A stretch of 64,000 nt of DNA, taken from contig NW_006921541.1 in assembly GCF_000340215.1 (NCBI RefSeq), positions 2,515,527 to 2,579,526 on the forward strand. Reading direction: 5' to 3'. The notes under the pieces were generated by a model. It was not told the origin of the DNA. It did no database searches and saw only the letters and a program-made list of their open reading frames with translations. This document shows positions 10,956 to 20,460 of this stretch, one piece after another (positions within the stretch are counted from its first letter, which is position 1; each line of letters begins with the position of its first letter). This DNA comes from Pseudocercospora fijiensis CIRAD86 (lineage: Eukaryota > Ascomycota > Dothideomycetes > Mycosphaerellales > Mycosphaerellaceae). A program made the position numbers and the translations under genes.

Positions 10956-12667
10956 CTACTCCGACTTGCTCTTCTTCTTTTTCTTCTTGATTTGCTCATC
11001 GTCGCCGTCTGCTAATGTCGAGGACTTGCGCTTTTCCTTCTTGTCCTTCTTGAGCTTCTTCTCGATGTCGCCTTCGTCGACTTCAGCCTTGACCTCAGAC
11101 TTGCGCTTCTTCTTCTCCTTCTTGGACAGCTTGTCGTCTGCTTCAGTCGGATCGGCCATGATAACATCCTCGTCTTTAGACTTGGACTTCTTGTCCTTCT
11201 TCTTCTCCTTTCGTTGCTTCTGCTCGGTGGCTTGTGATGTGACGCCAGCAGCGGCAATCTCTTCGTCGGCAGCTTCGGCAGTCGGGTCATCGATTTCCAT
11301 GTTGGCAAGGGTGGCATCCATTGCGGCTTTCTGTAGGGGTGATTAGTGGATGATCATTTTATAACAATTGCCCAACATACCATTGCATCGGCATTCTTGG
11401 TCGGGTTGACGCCTTCGGCGTAAAATCGTAATCGCTCATCGACCTGCGCTCGAAGTGCTTCACCGAACACCCTAGTCGGTGCCATACTGAAGTTGTCGAT
11501 CCGGGAGGCAATGGAAGTCTTGTTCGCAAGGAAGCGTGATATTCTGCCCTTGTTCTTGGTTCCAGCCTTACCAATGAATGATGAGTGGTAGATCAAACCA
11601 TATTTGGGAGTGTTGCCCTTGGTCTTGAGAGCACGGAAAAGCGCCTTCTCAGCACCAAGGATCTGTACAGTCGAAGCAGGGTACTTGGCCAAGTTTGTTA
11701 GCGAGCCAGCGTGGGAAATGAGACGAGCTCCAACGGTTTCTCCGATAAGTGCAGCCAAGTTGGGTGCGACAACACCCATCTTCGCAACGAGGTAATTGCC
11801 CAACGACTTACGGTAGGCGGCGAGGTCGGCAGTGCGCTTGGCGAAGGTCATGACATTCTCCATGTCCGCGTCTGAGATGTCCTGGCCCATGGATACTCGT
11901 GCGGCCTCAATGATGGCCTTCGCAATGCTCTCGTCATCATCCAGAATCTTGGCGAGATCGTGCAGGCTATCCTCAGTGAGGGACTTCTTGTCGCCAATGA
12001 AGAGAGCACATCGCGCGTATTTCTGGTTCTCGCTGACGATTCGTATCAGCTCCGGGAAGTGCCAGCCGTACCATTCTCTCACTCGCATGGAGAATGTGTT
12101 CACTGCCTTGTCGAGGTGGTCAATGGTCGCGATCGCTTGAATGATGTGGTTATCATTCTTCTGAACGGAGAACTTGACCTTGGCACGCGAGTATGCGTGA
12201 CCAAGGCCGAGCTGTGCACGTCCAATATCACCGGTCTGGAGTTGCTTGACGAGCTTCTCAGAGTGCAGGCGAATGCCGCGCAGCAAGTCGGCAGCCAGCT
12301 CGCTTGTCTCTGGTGTCTCGCACTCCAGACCAGAAAAGGCAGACTTGATGCTTCCTGCCAAGTTCTTGTCTCCCACGCCGAGAGTGACTTTGTTCTTCTT
12401 GCCGGCTTTGGGCAGATTCGCTTCGAGAGTGGTTTTGAGGTAGTCGCTCATGAGGCCCTCAGAAATCTCGTTGGCGTTCTCCAATGCTTGCGCAGCTCCC
12501 TGGAATGGCGCAAAGGACACCAGCTCCACCATCTTCCCAAATTTGGCCAGATCTGTGTGCGCATCTTGAACCTCCTTCTGGCGGGCGCCGATGGTGTCGG
12601 ATTGCAGCTTCACCTTGAAAACTGCATAGCCCACGGAGGACTCGTGGAGGAGGTAGTCGACCGACAT
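10956..12667 (-). CDS. NOP56: Box C/D snoRNP core protein Nop56
   Basis: Model: complement(join(10956..11330, 11381..12667)), 553 residues. The single 50-bp intron (GTATGT...CTACAG) sits near the end and separates the conserved core from the lysine-rich tail. The N-terminus MSVDYLLHESSVGYAVFKV is the NOP5NT domain. The NOSIC/Nop domain (residues about 150-400) includes AQLGLGHAYSRAKVKFSVQKND and GARLISHAGSL, followed by ALFRALKTKGNTPKYGLI and a KKEKKKRK-type tail. Nop56 pairs with Nop58 and fibrillarin to guide rRNA 2'-O-methylation in the nucleolus. The A-F-x-x-Y-start and the basic tail favour Nop56 over Nop58. It is transcribed divergently from NDUFA13. A 368-codon frame on the opposite strand is its antisense shadow. 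Confidence 0.95.
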
Positions 12668-12951
12668 GGTGGCGGTGTGATTGTCGATACAGGAATTTAT
12701 CGATGTGTAGTCGCAGCCTCAATTCCTCCACATATCCTGCTCGGCCTGCTGCTTCTCTGCTCTGAGGTCTGCTCTCTGCTGGTCGCGAAGCTTCAAAATC
12801 GAAAAATTGAAGGCTCGACTGAGCACGGACGCGGCTGGTCCCGTCCCGCACTTCCGATTGCACTTGCCCTTCGCTTGCGACGTCTGCCATTGGAGCGAGC
12901 ACATCTCGACTGTATTCGACAACAACAACAACGCAAAGGACAGCCGCCGCC
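12668..12951. promoter_or_regulatory. Bidirectional promoter, NOP56/NDUFA13
   Basis: The 284 bp between the two start codons must hold both promoters. ATTGG at 12889-12893, a CCAAT box on the NOP56 strand, and an ACAACAACAA-type leader just before the NDUFA13 ATG are visible. No further sites are claimed. Confidence 0.5.
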
Positions 12952-13420
12952 ATGCCTCAGGATATGCCGCCGACGGGCGGCTACGAGCCAGTCCAATATC
13001 GCCGAAATCTGCCAGTCCGAGGCTTCAGACCTGCTTGGTATCTGGTTGCAGTGGCAGGAATCATGACATACGGCTTTTACAGAGTGGGACAGGGCATAAG
13101 AGAGCAGAAGTAGGCGCAGCATGCTGAACAAGTGACGTGCGGTGCGGGCTGATAGTTGTGTGTAGCGAACTTGCGCGAGAAAAGATGTGGTCGCGAATCC
13201 ACCTTATCCCCCTACTACAAGCCGAGGAGGACCGCGATGCGGTGAGAAGGGTATTGGGACAGAAGAAGATGGAGAAGGAACTGCTTGGAAAGGAGGTTCC
13301 CGTATACAACAAGGATATGTACGTAAAATTTGGTGCTTTTGGCGTACTTGCGAAATACTGATCTCTCGCAGATTCGAGCGACCGACGTTTGCTGTAACAC
13401 CTTCCAACGTAACGAAATAG
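12952..13420 (+). CDS. NDUFA13: Mitochondrial complex I subunit NDUFA13 (GRIM-19, B16.6)
   Basis: Model: join(12952..13109, 13166..13318, 13372..13420), 119 residues. Introns are 56 bp (GTAGGC...TGTAG) and 53 bp (GTACGT...CGCAG with TACTGAT branch). The N-terminus MPQDMPPTGGYEPVQYRRNLP, the single membrane helix at about 29-47 (PAWYLVAVAGIMTYGFYRVG), the REQNELAREKMWSRIHLIPLLQAEEDR segment and the final RPTFAVTPSNVTK are all characteristic. It is an accessory subunit anchored in the inner membrane arm of NADH:ubiquinone oxidoreductase. Length fits the fungal family. Without splicing, only a 74-codon central fragment would be seen. It shares its promoter region with NOP56. Confidence 0.92.
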
Positions 13421-13980
13421 TGCCAAAGGAGCAGTCTGGCACGATAACGATGCCACTTGTACATATCCAGGAGTTTAGAGGTTTGATGAGGTCAGGGCGG
13501 CTTCTATGTGAAAATGGCATGCATGTTCCATTTGTGCCATCTCCTGCAAGCGGATGCATCGACCGAACAAAGAGCATGCTAACATTCCTGGCAAATATCG
13601 TCTTCTCTGACCACATGTCTGGATGCAGATGCGCGCGCCCTATATGTCTTTCGTTGACTCACGCCGGCAGCTTAAACCAGCCACGCTCATGCACGAAGCC
13701 GACTCTTGCAACACGCCTTACTGGCTGCAGCAGCGAACTGAAGGCCGCATTTCGGAAACCTGCTTCTTCTCTGCAAGCCTCCACCCGGATAGCATCGCCG
13801 TTTGTATAGTCGCTCCACGATTGGAGCTGCGCATCAGCTCTCCAATCTAGCACCGATACATCTACAAAACACGCGAGAGCTCGAAGCTGCAAATCCAGCG
13901 ACATTCTTCGTAAGTATGGCTGAACATCACAGAACTCGTGTGCTGCCTTTCATTGGTCTCCTGCTAAAAAGTCCAGATAA
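13421..13980. other. Intergenic after NDUFA13
   Basis: A frame of 159 codons (13330-13809) runs out of phase through NDUFA13 exon 3 and beyond, with no domain, so it is judged non-coding. Nothing else is recognised. Confidence 0.4.
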
Positions 13981-14973
13981 ATGCCGAACATGCCCAGGCA
14001 AACGCCGCATCCCCGCAAGACGCCAACAACAAAAACTTCCGCCCCTATCACCATCCCCCTCCGAATATGGCGGAAGGCCAAACAAAAACACACATACTTC
14101 CGGTTCACTCTCTACAAAGATCTTAAGGAAGAAAACTCGCGGATCGAGCGAGACCAAATCATCGATAGTATTCGTAACCTAAGTGGGCAAAACGACCCAA
14201 TCGCTTGTATTCCACGAACAGCTCGCGATGATGCGAAAGGGAAATGTGCGAGAGATTGCAGCGCTAGCTTTCTCCGGGTCATCGAGAAATGTGTCATAGA
14301 GACACGGCACCGCTTCGAGCTCCAGGGTCAAAACACTGCACTGCCAGCTCCAGCTTCTATCGATGATTACGAAGAACAAGCAGCCAGCACCCCACCAGCA
14401 CGTCGGCTTGGGAAGCCCACCTCATATCCTACCCTCGAAGCGAAGTTCGAGGACGAAGTGCGGGAACTCAACGGTTGCAAACGCAGTGCAGCAGAGAGTG
14501 CAAGGGCCCGTCTTGCCGGATACGGATCTTACAATAGCTCCAGTAAGCAGATCGACACCGACGACGACTATACTGAGGTCGACGAGGACGATGAGGGCGA
14601 TGAGGATAATGATGATGATGAGATTCAAGTCAAGCCAAGATCCCGAGCATCACCTATCGCCGAGCACGACCCGGAACCAGAGCCGATCTCACCAGACACG
14701 CTGAATGCCTCGCATGCAACATCAAAGCAAACGCTGTTCATTACTCCTCCTCCGACTAACACCACGACGACACCAAGTGTCTGCATGTCGGAGTTCGGCG
14801 GGGCACAGACGAATCCCCTCTATGAGGCAGATTCGACCAAACGCAAGAGATTGCTGGACATTGAGGATATGGAGCTCGAAATGAGGCAGATCGAACTGAG
14901 GAGACAATTGAAGGCGGCGCGACGCGCGGAAGAGCTGGAGATTGAGAACGAAAGGGCTGAGCAGCGGGCATAA
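13981..14973 (+). CDS. Hypothetical protein with acidic centre and C-terminal coiled coil
   Basis: Uninterrupted frame of 330 codons. The N-terminus is basic (residues 1-40, rich in Thr/Pro/Lys). Residues about 30-115 form a mixed region with conserved-looking hydrophobics (HTYFRFTLYKDLKEENSRIERDQIIDSIRNLSG). A strongly acidic stretch occurs at about 196-220. The C-terminal 50 residues (DIEDMELEMRQIELRRQLKAARRAEELEIE) are predicted coiled coil. No family is recognised. The arrangement resembles fungal proteins proposed to be nuclear and protein-protein interacting, but that is inference. It is the first of three same-strand genes for disordered proteins. The start could lie in an upstream exon, because an open frame in another phase begins at 13917. 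Confidence 0.6.
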   Translation: MPNMPRQTPHPRKTPTTKTSAPITIPLRIWRKAKQKHTYFRFTLYKDLKEENSRIERDQIIDSIRNLSGQNDPIACIPRTARDDAKGKCARDCSASFLRVIEKCVIETRHRFELQGQNTALPAPASIDDYEEQAASTPPARRLGKPTSYPTLEAKFEDEVRELNGCKRSAAESARARLAGYGSYNSSSKQIDTDDDYTEVDEDDEGDEDNDDDEIQVKPRSRASPIAEHDPEPEPISPDTLNASHATSKQTLFITPPPTNTTTTPSVCMSEFGGAQTNPLYEADSTKRKRLLDIEDMELEMRQIELRRQLKAARRAEELEIENERAEQRA

Positions 14974-15529
14974 AAGCATGTCATGGAAGTTATTGAGGAT
15001 CAGAATGACTGGAAGACATCATGGAAAATAGAACAGGTGTGATTGGTCTTGCTGGATCAAGAAATGCAACTATCAGGCGCAAAGAGACACATCCGCGTGA
15101 ATCTCGCTGGGTACCGCGACTGGAGATAAGTCATGCCTTAGTCCACTAGTGACAGGCCTCCCTTAACTTGCCATCGGAGGAGGTTCACTTCTCTTCGCTG
15201 TCGTACTCTTTAGAAGCAGCACGTTCTTTCTGTACTTCTGCTTCCTCTCCACCAAGAAGACGAGCACCGAGACGACGACTGGTTCCTATCCACAGGCATC
15301 AACAGTGCAAACCTTCACCAGACATTATTCGGAACAATTCACTGGCGTCTAGTCACTCACCTAGACTTCATTCAGAGAAGTTTTAACATCAAACCCTCCA
15401 GCAAGATCTCTTCCTCTTCCTTGCTGACCAGGACAACCATCGACTTGAGGCTACGAATTAGACTGGACAATACTGTCTCAGAACTTTCACCTGCATCACC
15501 ATAGAGCTCTACCTTCCTACAACCAAGAC
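14974..15529. other. Intergenic, promoter of next gene
   Basis: No gene is seen. The last 150 bases are pyrimidine-rich with CATCACC/CTTCC tracts, common in fungal 5' leaders. Confidence 0.4.
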
Positions 15530-17191
15530 ATGTCTTCGAACTTCGACCGTGGAACTAAGAGACGTCGCGAGTCGACTGGATTCCAAGACTCGAAGAAGAA
15601 GCGGGGAGCGAATGGTGTAGAGAACTACGCCTCTGACACGTCTCCTTGCAATTGCAAGGGCTCTCAGAAATGCGAGAAATGCAATATGGTGCTACGCATC
15701 ATGAACCAAGATCGCCTGAAGGGAATGCCGCCTCCAATCAGCCCCGAAGCGACCTCTTCTTCGCCGCTCCCATCATCGGCTTCGACGGGCAGCATGAGCA
15801 CACACAAGGACGAGACCAGCCCATCTGAGCTTAGGCCACTGGCAGCGGAGACCGAGATGGAGGTTGACATCCCAACCGGAGCTTCTGACCCATTGCCAGA
15901 CAATGAGGATGTTGGCATGGAAGACGATCGTGCAGATGATGGCGCAGGCAATGAGCCAGAAGATGGTGGTAATGGAAACGAAGAAGCGGAGGCAGAGGCA
16001 GGTGATGCATCGACTAGACCGGCACGACCCGGACTGCGTCCCAAAGGCGAGCACCGCATTGTCATCTCATTTGAACATCACGACGGAGCCCCTGGTAGAG
16101 ATGTGTATCCCGGATACAACAATGTCGGCGACAATACGCAAGACACCCGCGACATCTATCAAGAACAGCTTCGAAATGCCATCGATATAGATATCACCGG
16201 TAATCTGCGCACCCGAGAAGTCTTGCCAGGCGTGCCCGATAAGACGCCGATCTTTGTGCTTGACCTCAAGACCAAGATGATCTTGGAAGCTGGCGAACTG
16301 TACAAACAGGCTGGTGGGGATCGCAATATTGTGTCCAAATACTTGGAGAAGGCCATGGACTTCCGCATCGGCGAGGCAGAGTTCGCCCGATTTATTGTCT
16401 GCGAAGACATCATCAAGGCTCATAAACTTCTCATCTTCGATCAGGGACTAGCACAAGGTATCGAAAAGGGCCAGGCTAATCAATCTGCAAACAATGCGCC
16501 GGAGAACGGGGAGGAAAATGATGAAACTCGCAAGACCTCTACAGATACGCAAACCCAAGCAGAATCTGCAACAATGGATGAAGATGACACCACAATGGTC
16601 GATGCAGAGTCACAGTCTGACTGCGACTCACCAGACCAGAACATCAATACTGGATCAGAGGCCACAGATAAGGAGGCGATGGAGATCGACGATGGTGATA
16701 GAGCCCTTGTGCTTCATGCTCAAGCCCGCCAAGCCCGCTATCCTCCAGTCAACATCCGCTTTGCACGAGAGGATCTTCGCCCTTTGGTCCGCGCTCAGGC
16801 TCAATCCGACAATGAGCGCAGTCGGGCTCAATATCCTCAATTGCAGAACGATTTTCGGCGGGAAGATCTTCGCCCAGCCCAGGATCAGCAGGAACACCAT
16901 CCGCCAGCACCAAACGCTGGGCTCATGCCACAGGACCAGCAGTCTCAGGATCAACAGGGACATGGACACCATGACCAGCTGCAACACGTCCAGCCTAACA
17001 TCTTCTTGCCTGGGGCCCAGCCCGGCATGGGATTTCCAGCTGCAGGTATCACGGTCTTCCACACTCAAGGCTTTACACAGACCAATACAATCGAGATCGG
17101 ATTCGGTGGCCGCGATGCTGGTCGAGCCCAGGCCCGGTCTCAGCGTGTAGCTTGGAACACGCACGGCACAACTTATCTGCCTCGTCAGTAG
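15530..17191 (+). CDS. Hypothetical disordered nuclear-type protein, 553 residues
   Basis: A single frame begins MSSNFDRGTKRRRESTGFQDSKKKRG, a probable nuclear localisation signal. A CxCKGSQKCEKC cysteine cluster at about 42-51 could bind a metal. A Ser/Pro region and a long Asp/Glu/Gly stretch (about 105-165) follow. Residues about 175-310 look folded, with RIVISFEHHDG, then a segment ending in FIVCEDIIKAHKLLIFDQGLAQG. The C-terminal third is Gln/Arg/His-rich and contains two related motifs (RFAREDLRPL and DFRREDLRPA). No family is recognised. Frame length and composition support real coding; the antisense 261-codon frame at 16655-17440 is its shadow. It may be a lineage-specific gene expressed in the nucleus, which is inference. 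Confidence 0.65.
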   Translation: MSSNFDRGTKRRRESTGFQDSKKKRGANGVENYASDTSPCNCKGSQKCEKCNMVLRIMNQDRLKGMPPPISPEATSSSPLPSSASTGSMSTHKDETSPSELRPLAAETEMEVDIPTGASDPLPDNEDVGMEDDRADDGAGNEPEDGGNGNEEAEAEAGDASTRPARPGLRPKGEHRIVISFEHHDGAPGRDVYPGYNNVGDNTQDTRDIYQEQLRNAIDIDITGNLRTREVLPGVPDKTPIFVLDLKTKMILEAGELYKQAGGDRNIVSKYLEKAMDFRIGEAEFARFIVCEDIIKAHKLLIFDQGLAQGIEKGQANQSANNAPENGEENDETRKTSTDTQTQAESATMDEDDTTMVDAESQSDCDSPDQNINTGSEATDKEAMEIDDGDRALVLHAQARQARYPPVNIRFAREDLRPLVRAQAQSDNERSRAQYPQLQNDFRREDLRPAQDQQEHHPPAPNAGLMPQDQQSQDQQGHGHHDQLQHVQPNIFLPGAQPGMGFPAAGITVFHTQGFTQTNTIEIGFGGRDAGRAQARSQRVAWNTHGTTYLPRQ

Positions 17192-17800
17192 ACGATGTTG
17201 ATGACATGACTGGCCCCACTGGGGTAAACGCTTATACGATGACGGCGTGATGAAGCATAGAACGTGATGGAATCGTCCAATTTTTTGAACAGGCTGCATG
17301 TGGCTTTTGAAACTTGGAACTGAGCATGATGGCGGCGCAGCGGACTGGAAATGCCCCCAAAAATATATACTAGATTGATACCACTTTAGCAAGGGCGTTA
17401 GGCGTTTTATGGAATGAAAAACTGCTTTGAGAAAATCCATTCGTCTTTAGACTGACAATTTATTCCAGATCGACGACACGGTCTGCCTCGACATCATGAC
17501 GCCCGGTATATGGAGCGGGACAAAGCACATACGCACAAAGAATGGCCGCCATCTGGAAAAAGTGAGACGTTCTGGTTCAGTTCATGTTGGCTGTCGCTGT
17601 CTCAAACACATGAACCCCAGATTTGAAACCATCAGTCAGCCAATACAACCAGCAAACTCCAAGGAGATGCTTCGTATTTGAGGTTGCTCGCCGGCATGAG
17701 AAACTATCCAACATTTAGAGATTGCGAATTTGCACAAGCCAAGCAAGCCTTCATCTCCGAAATTACGAGCATCTATTGCGAATTCGCAACTCAATCGAAA
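17192..17800. other. Intergenic
   Basis: No supported gene. The downstream gene's frame is open from 17678, but the first ATG with a good purine context (GAAAATG) is at 17801, so 17678-17800 is treated as leader. An A+T-rich stretch at 17340-17410 may include the 3' end of the previous transcript. Confidence 0.4.
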
Positions 17801-19000
17801 ATGCCAGGCTCCAAGAGGAACCGTAACATCTTCGATAAATATGGAAAGACGACGCTATCAATCACGCAGACGATTTTCGGCGCTAAGCACACCAGGTTTT
17901 CCGATGACGAGGAGACGACACCTTCTGCCAAACGCCAAAAGAGAGAACACGAACCAACGAATTCGACAATCAAAATGACTCCCATCGAGAGCAGCGACAA
18001 TGCAGAAGCGACGAGTACTCCAGGAGCAGATCACAGCTCTGAATATGCATCCAAGCCAGCCTCAAAGACTCGCCGCCTGACCGACCAAGTCAAGCGGAAG
18101 CTAAAGAATCCTGAGGGCACCACTTTGGGAATGAATTTGAAGTCCAAGACCCTTACCGGGAGCAAGACCAGCCAGTCTCAGGGACGTGCTATCAAAGATG
18201 GCATCAGTCAAGGCTCATTAGGCACATCCGATCCGCAAGATGTCAAAACGACTCCCGCTGGCCTTTCACACACGGCCGAAGATATTCCATCCACACCCAC
18301 ACCGGAAAAGGCAAGTGCTGAAAGTATTCACTCATCCAGCACCAGTGCCTACGATGCTGGAGATCCCGAAGAAGGTACTGATGACGGCAACGACTCTCCA
18401 TCGAATGATAAGAACCAGAACAGAGAAGAACCATCTCAAGCCAACGAGCCAGAAGATTCTCGAGACCATGACCCAAAGATAATTGTCTCTCGTGCTGAAG
18501 TAGGCAAGAACTACCACAAGAAATACAATTACTTGAGCGATGACGAGAAAGTCGAACGAGACAACGTTGTACTCTTCCTCAAAAGACGCTGCGGGACTGA
18601 GATCAAGTATACACAGGATCTTATGCCGCTTGATCGAATACCATACAACTGTCCGCACGAGGTCAGCAACCTTGGAATGCCATTCCTGAATGCGCTGAGA
18701 AAGATCTGGAGCCGAGCAGATTACAAAAAGCAGAAGGTGTTCTATTGGATCGACAATACGGCGAAAACGAAGTACCCTAGTCGTCCGAATGCAAAACTTG
18801 GGTCAGAAGATATCAGGCATGCGGCTGACCTCATGCGTGACGCTGACGTGAGGGCTGAAACCGTGACAAGGGTTATGGGTGCTCTTAGTGTTGATCATGT
18901 TTCTGGATTCGAAGAGTACGAGAAGAAAGAGAACCTCGATGAGACAAAGAAGGATGAAAAGGAGAAGAAAGCCAGGTTTCGACGATCGGCCGAGTTCTAG
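17801..19000 (+). CDS. Hypothetical protein, basic/Ser-Thr-rich N-half with conserved-looking C-half
   Basis: 399 residues from the chosen start MPGSKRNRNIFDKYGK; 41 additional codons are open upstream. Residues 1-60 contain a bipartite basic signal (SAKRQKREH). Residues about 60-235 are low complexity and rich in Thr, Ser, Glu and Asp. The C-terminal part (about 235-380) looks globular: KNYHKKYNYLSDDEKVERDNVVLFLKRRCG, then FLNALRKIWSRADYKKQKVFYWID, then HAADLMRDADVRAETVTRVM. The tail is a Lys/Glu-rich helix. No known domain is recognised. It continues the run of same-strand, probably nuclear proteins starting at 13981. Confidence 0.6.
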   Translation: MPGSKRNRNIFDKYGKTTLSITQTIFGAKHTRFSDDEETTPSAKRQKREHEPTNSTIKMTPIESSDNAEATSTPGADHSSEYASKPASKTRRLTDQVKRKLKNPEGTTLGMNLKSKTLTGSKTSQSQGRAIKDGISQGSLGTSDPQDVKTTPAGLSHTAEDIPSTPTPEKASAESIHSSSTSAYDAGDPEEGTDDGNDSPSNDKNQNREEPSQANEPEDSRDHDPKIIVSRAEVGKNYHKKYNYLSDDEKVERDNVVLFLKRRCGTEIKYTQDLMPLDRIPYNCPHEVSNLGMPFLNALRKIWSRADYKKQKVFYWIDNTAKTKYPSRPNAKLGSEDIRHAADLMRDADVRAETVTRVMGALSVDHVSGFEEYEKKENLDETKKDEKEKKARFRRSAEF

Positions 19001-19590
19001 ACTTCAGCAGTCATGCGGAGGAGCTTGCAAAATGTGCTGCTTTGGAAAACGGGGGATCTGCGTCGGTAGCGCCACGAAGAAGGTGGAATATGGCTTCTTA
19101 CTGCTACCTAGCTGGAGTTTGGAGCGATGGGATAGGTCTTGCGATTATGCTGATCGCATCGGTGCAGGCATGCTGTGAGTGACTTTTTACAATGCTTTGT
19201 CTCAAACGGTCATACAGCACAAAGTGCCATTATTACCGTTCTAGCGAACCTTTCACTTTCCGTGCCCGTGCTCGTGCTGAAATGAGCACAAGGCTTTGTC
19301 AGCCTGATCATCCGTAATGCCAAGACTTACATCAAAGCATAGATTTTATGAAACAATGGATCGGAGATGATGATAAAGTACCCTTCATGCGATTATTCTT
19401 TGTTCTCAACAATGCCTTGTCCATCTCGTCCCTAGCATTACAATGCCTCGTTCCACTGCCCTCACCCATCACGAAAGACATAAATACCTCTTGCTCTACT
19501 ATGCTCTTCCCTTCCTCATGGTCTTCATCACGAAGATCATCACCCCCCACAACCTACACTATACACACAACCACAACTACCTATATACAC
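19001..19590. other. Intergenic
   Basis: No recognisable gene. The frame that enters the tandem repeat is open from 19348, but its first 80 codons look like non-coding leader (poly-Thr/Ser from CACAACCACAACTACC-type tracts). Confidence 0.4.
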
Positions 19591-19746
19591 ATGCCGCGTC
19601 ATTGCCAAGCACCATGGCCGCAGAACGAGGATGAGTACTGTATTGAGCGATTCATCCACCAGGACGCCAAGCAGTACAAGGTGCAGGTCACTGATCCTTC
19701 AGGCAATGAGGTAACAATCCCCCTCTACGGAGGAGTATTGCATTGA
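19591..19746 (+). CDS. Short ORF truncated by tandem repeat expansion
   Basis: From ATG 19591 (MPRHCQAPWPQNEDEYC) the frame reads through repeat unit 1 as CIERFIHQDAKQYKVQV...GNEVTIPL and stops a few codons into unit 2. Because the repeat period is 100 bp, each further unit is in a different phase. The last unit, read in the equivalent frame, ends directly with a stop after VTIPL. A single-copy ancestor would therefore encode a small protein of about 46 residues. No family is recognised. It may be a small cytosolic protein or non-coding; confidence is low. Confidence 0.3.
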   Translation: MPRHCQAPWPQNEDEYCIERFIHQDAKQYKVQVTDPSGNEVTIPLYGGVLH

Positions 19747-20129
19747 GCGATTCATCTACCTGGACGCCAAGCAGTACAAGTTGCAGGGCATTGGTCCTTC
19801 TGACAATGAGGTGACAATCCCCCTCTACGGACGAGTACTGTATTGAGCGATTCATCTACCAGGACGCCAGGCAGTACAAGGTGCAGGTTACTGGTCCTTC
19901 GGGCAATGAGGTGACCATCCCCCTCTACGGATGAGTACTGTATTGAGCGATTCATCTACCAGGACGCCAAGCAGTACAAGGTGCAGGTTACTAGTCCTTC
20001 GGGCAATGAGGTGACCATCCCCCTCTACGGACGAGTACTGCATTGAGCGCTTCATCTACCAGAACGTCAAGCAGTACAAGGTGCAGGTTACTGGTCCTCC
20101 AGGCAATGAGGTGACAATCCCCCTCTGAT
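19633..20129 (+). repeat. Tandem repeat, five copies of a 100-bp unit
   Basis: Units start at GAGTACTG (or GAGTATTG) at 19633, 19733, 19833, 19933 and 20033, exactly 100 bp apart. Each contains CGAGCGATTCATC/CCAGGACGCCAAGC-type blocks and ends in CCCCCTCTACGG. The last copy diverges at its end (CCCCCTCTGATC). Copies differ at only a few positions each, implying recent amplification or homogenisation. Confidence 0.95.
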
Positions 20130-20136
20130 CAAACCA

Positions 20137-20460
20137 ATGCTCCAAGTCGAATATCTTCGCGACTCATTACCAATCGAGTACGCATCAGATGACCTTTCGA
20201 AAGATCTGAATAAGTCCGAGGACATGTTCATCTGTTCCCTATTCCTCCTTGGACAACGTCTAGGAAACTCTGACATTCATGACCTGATTCGACGAGCAGC
20301 CCGAGCGCGTATAGGGCCTAGCTCCTCTTCGATCACTACTATGGTCTCCTGGGATCTCATTCCCCCGTATCTCCGAACGATTCGAAAATACGTCAATACT
20401 GAGCCAAAAAGCATTGCAAGTCTACCACGGGAATGTCTTTTCGAATGGCGTGCGATATAG
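20137..20460 (+). CDS. Possible small hypothetical protein
   Basis: A 107-codon frame starts 8 bp after the tandem repeat: MLQVEYLRDSLPIEYASDDLSKDLNKSEDMFICSLFLLG, then RLGNSDIHDLIRRAARARIG. The composition looks protein-like (alternating hydrophobic and charged residues), but no family is recognised. An in-frame TGA lies 30 bp upstream, so it does not join the repeat frame without splicing. It could be the remaining 3' part of the gene disrupted by the repeat. Confidence 0.28.
   Translation: MLQVEYLRDSLPIEYASDDLSKDLNKSEDMFICSLFLLGQRLGNSDIHDLIRRAARARIGPSSSSITTMVSWDLIPPYLRTIRKYVNTEPKSIASLPRECLFEWRAI

Noticed and set aside
11960..13066. 368-codon plus-strand frame
   Set aside because: Antisense to NOP56, whose coding and family match are unambiguous; no domain in the antisense translation.
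16655..17440. 261-codon minus-strand frame
   Set aside because: Antisense shadow of the 553-residue protein gene; composition random-like.
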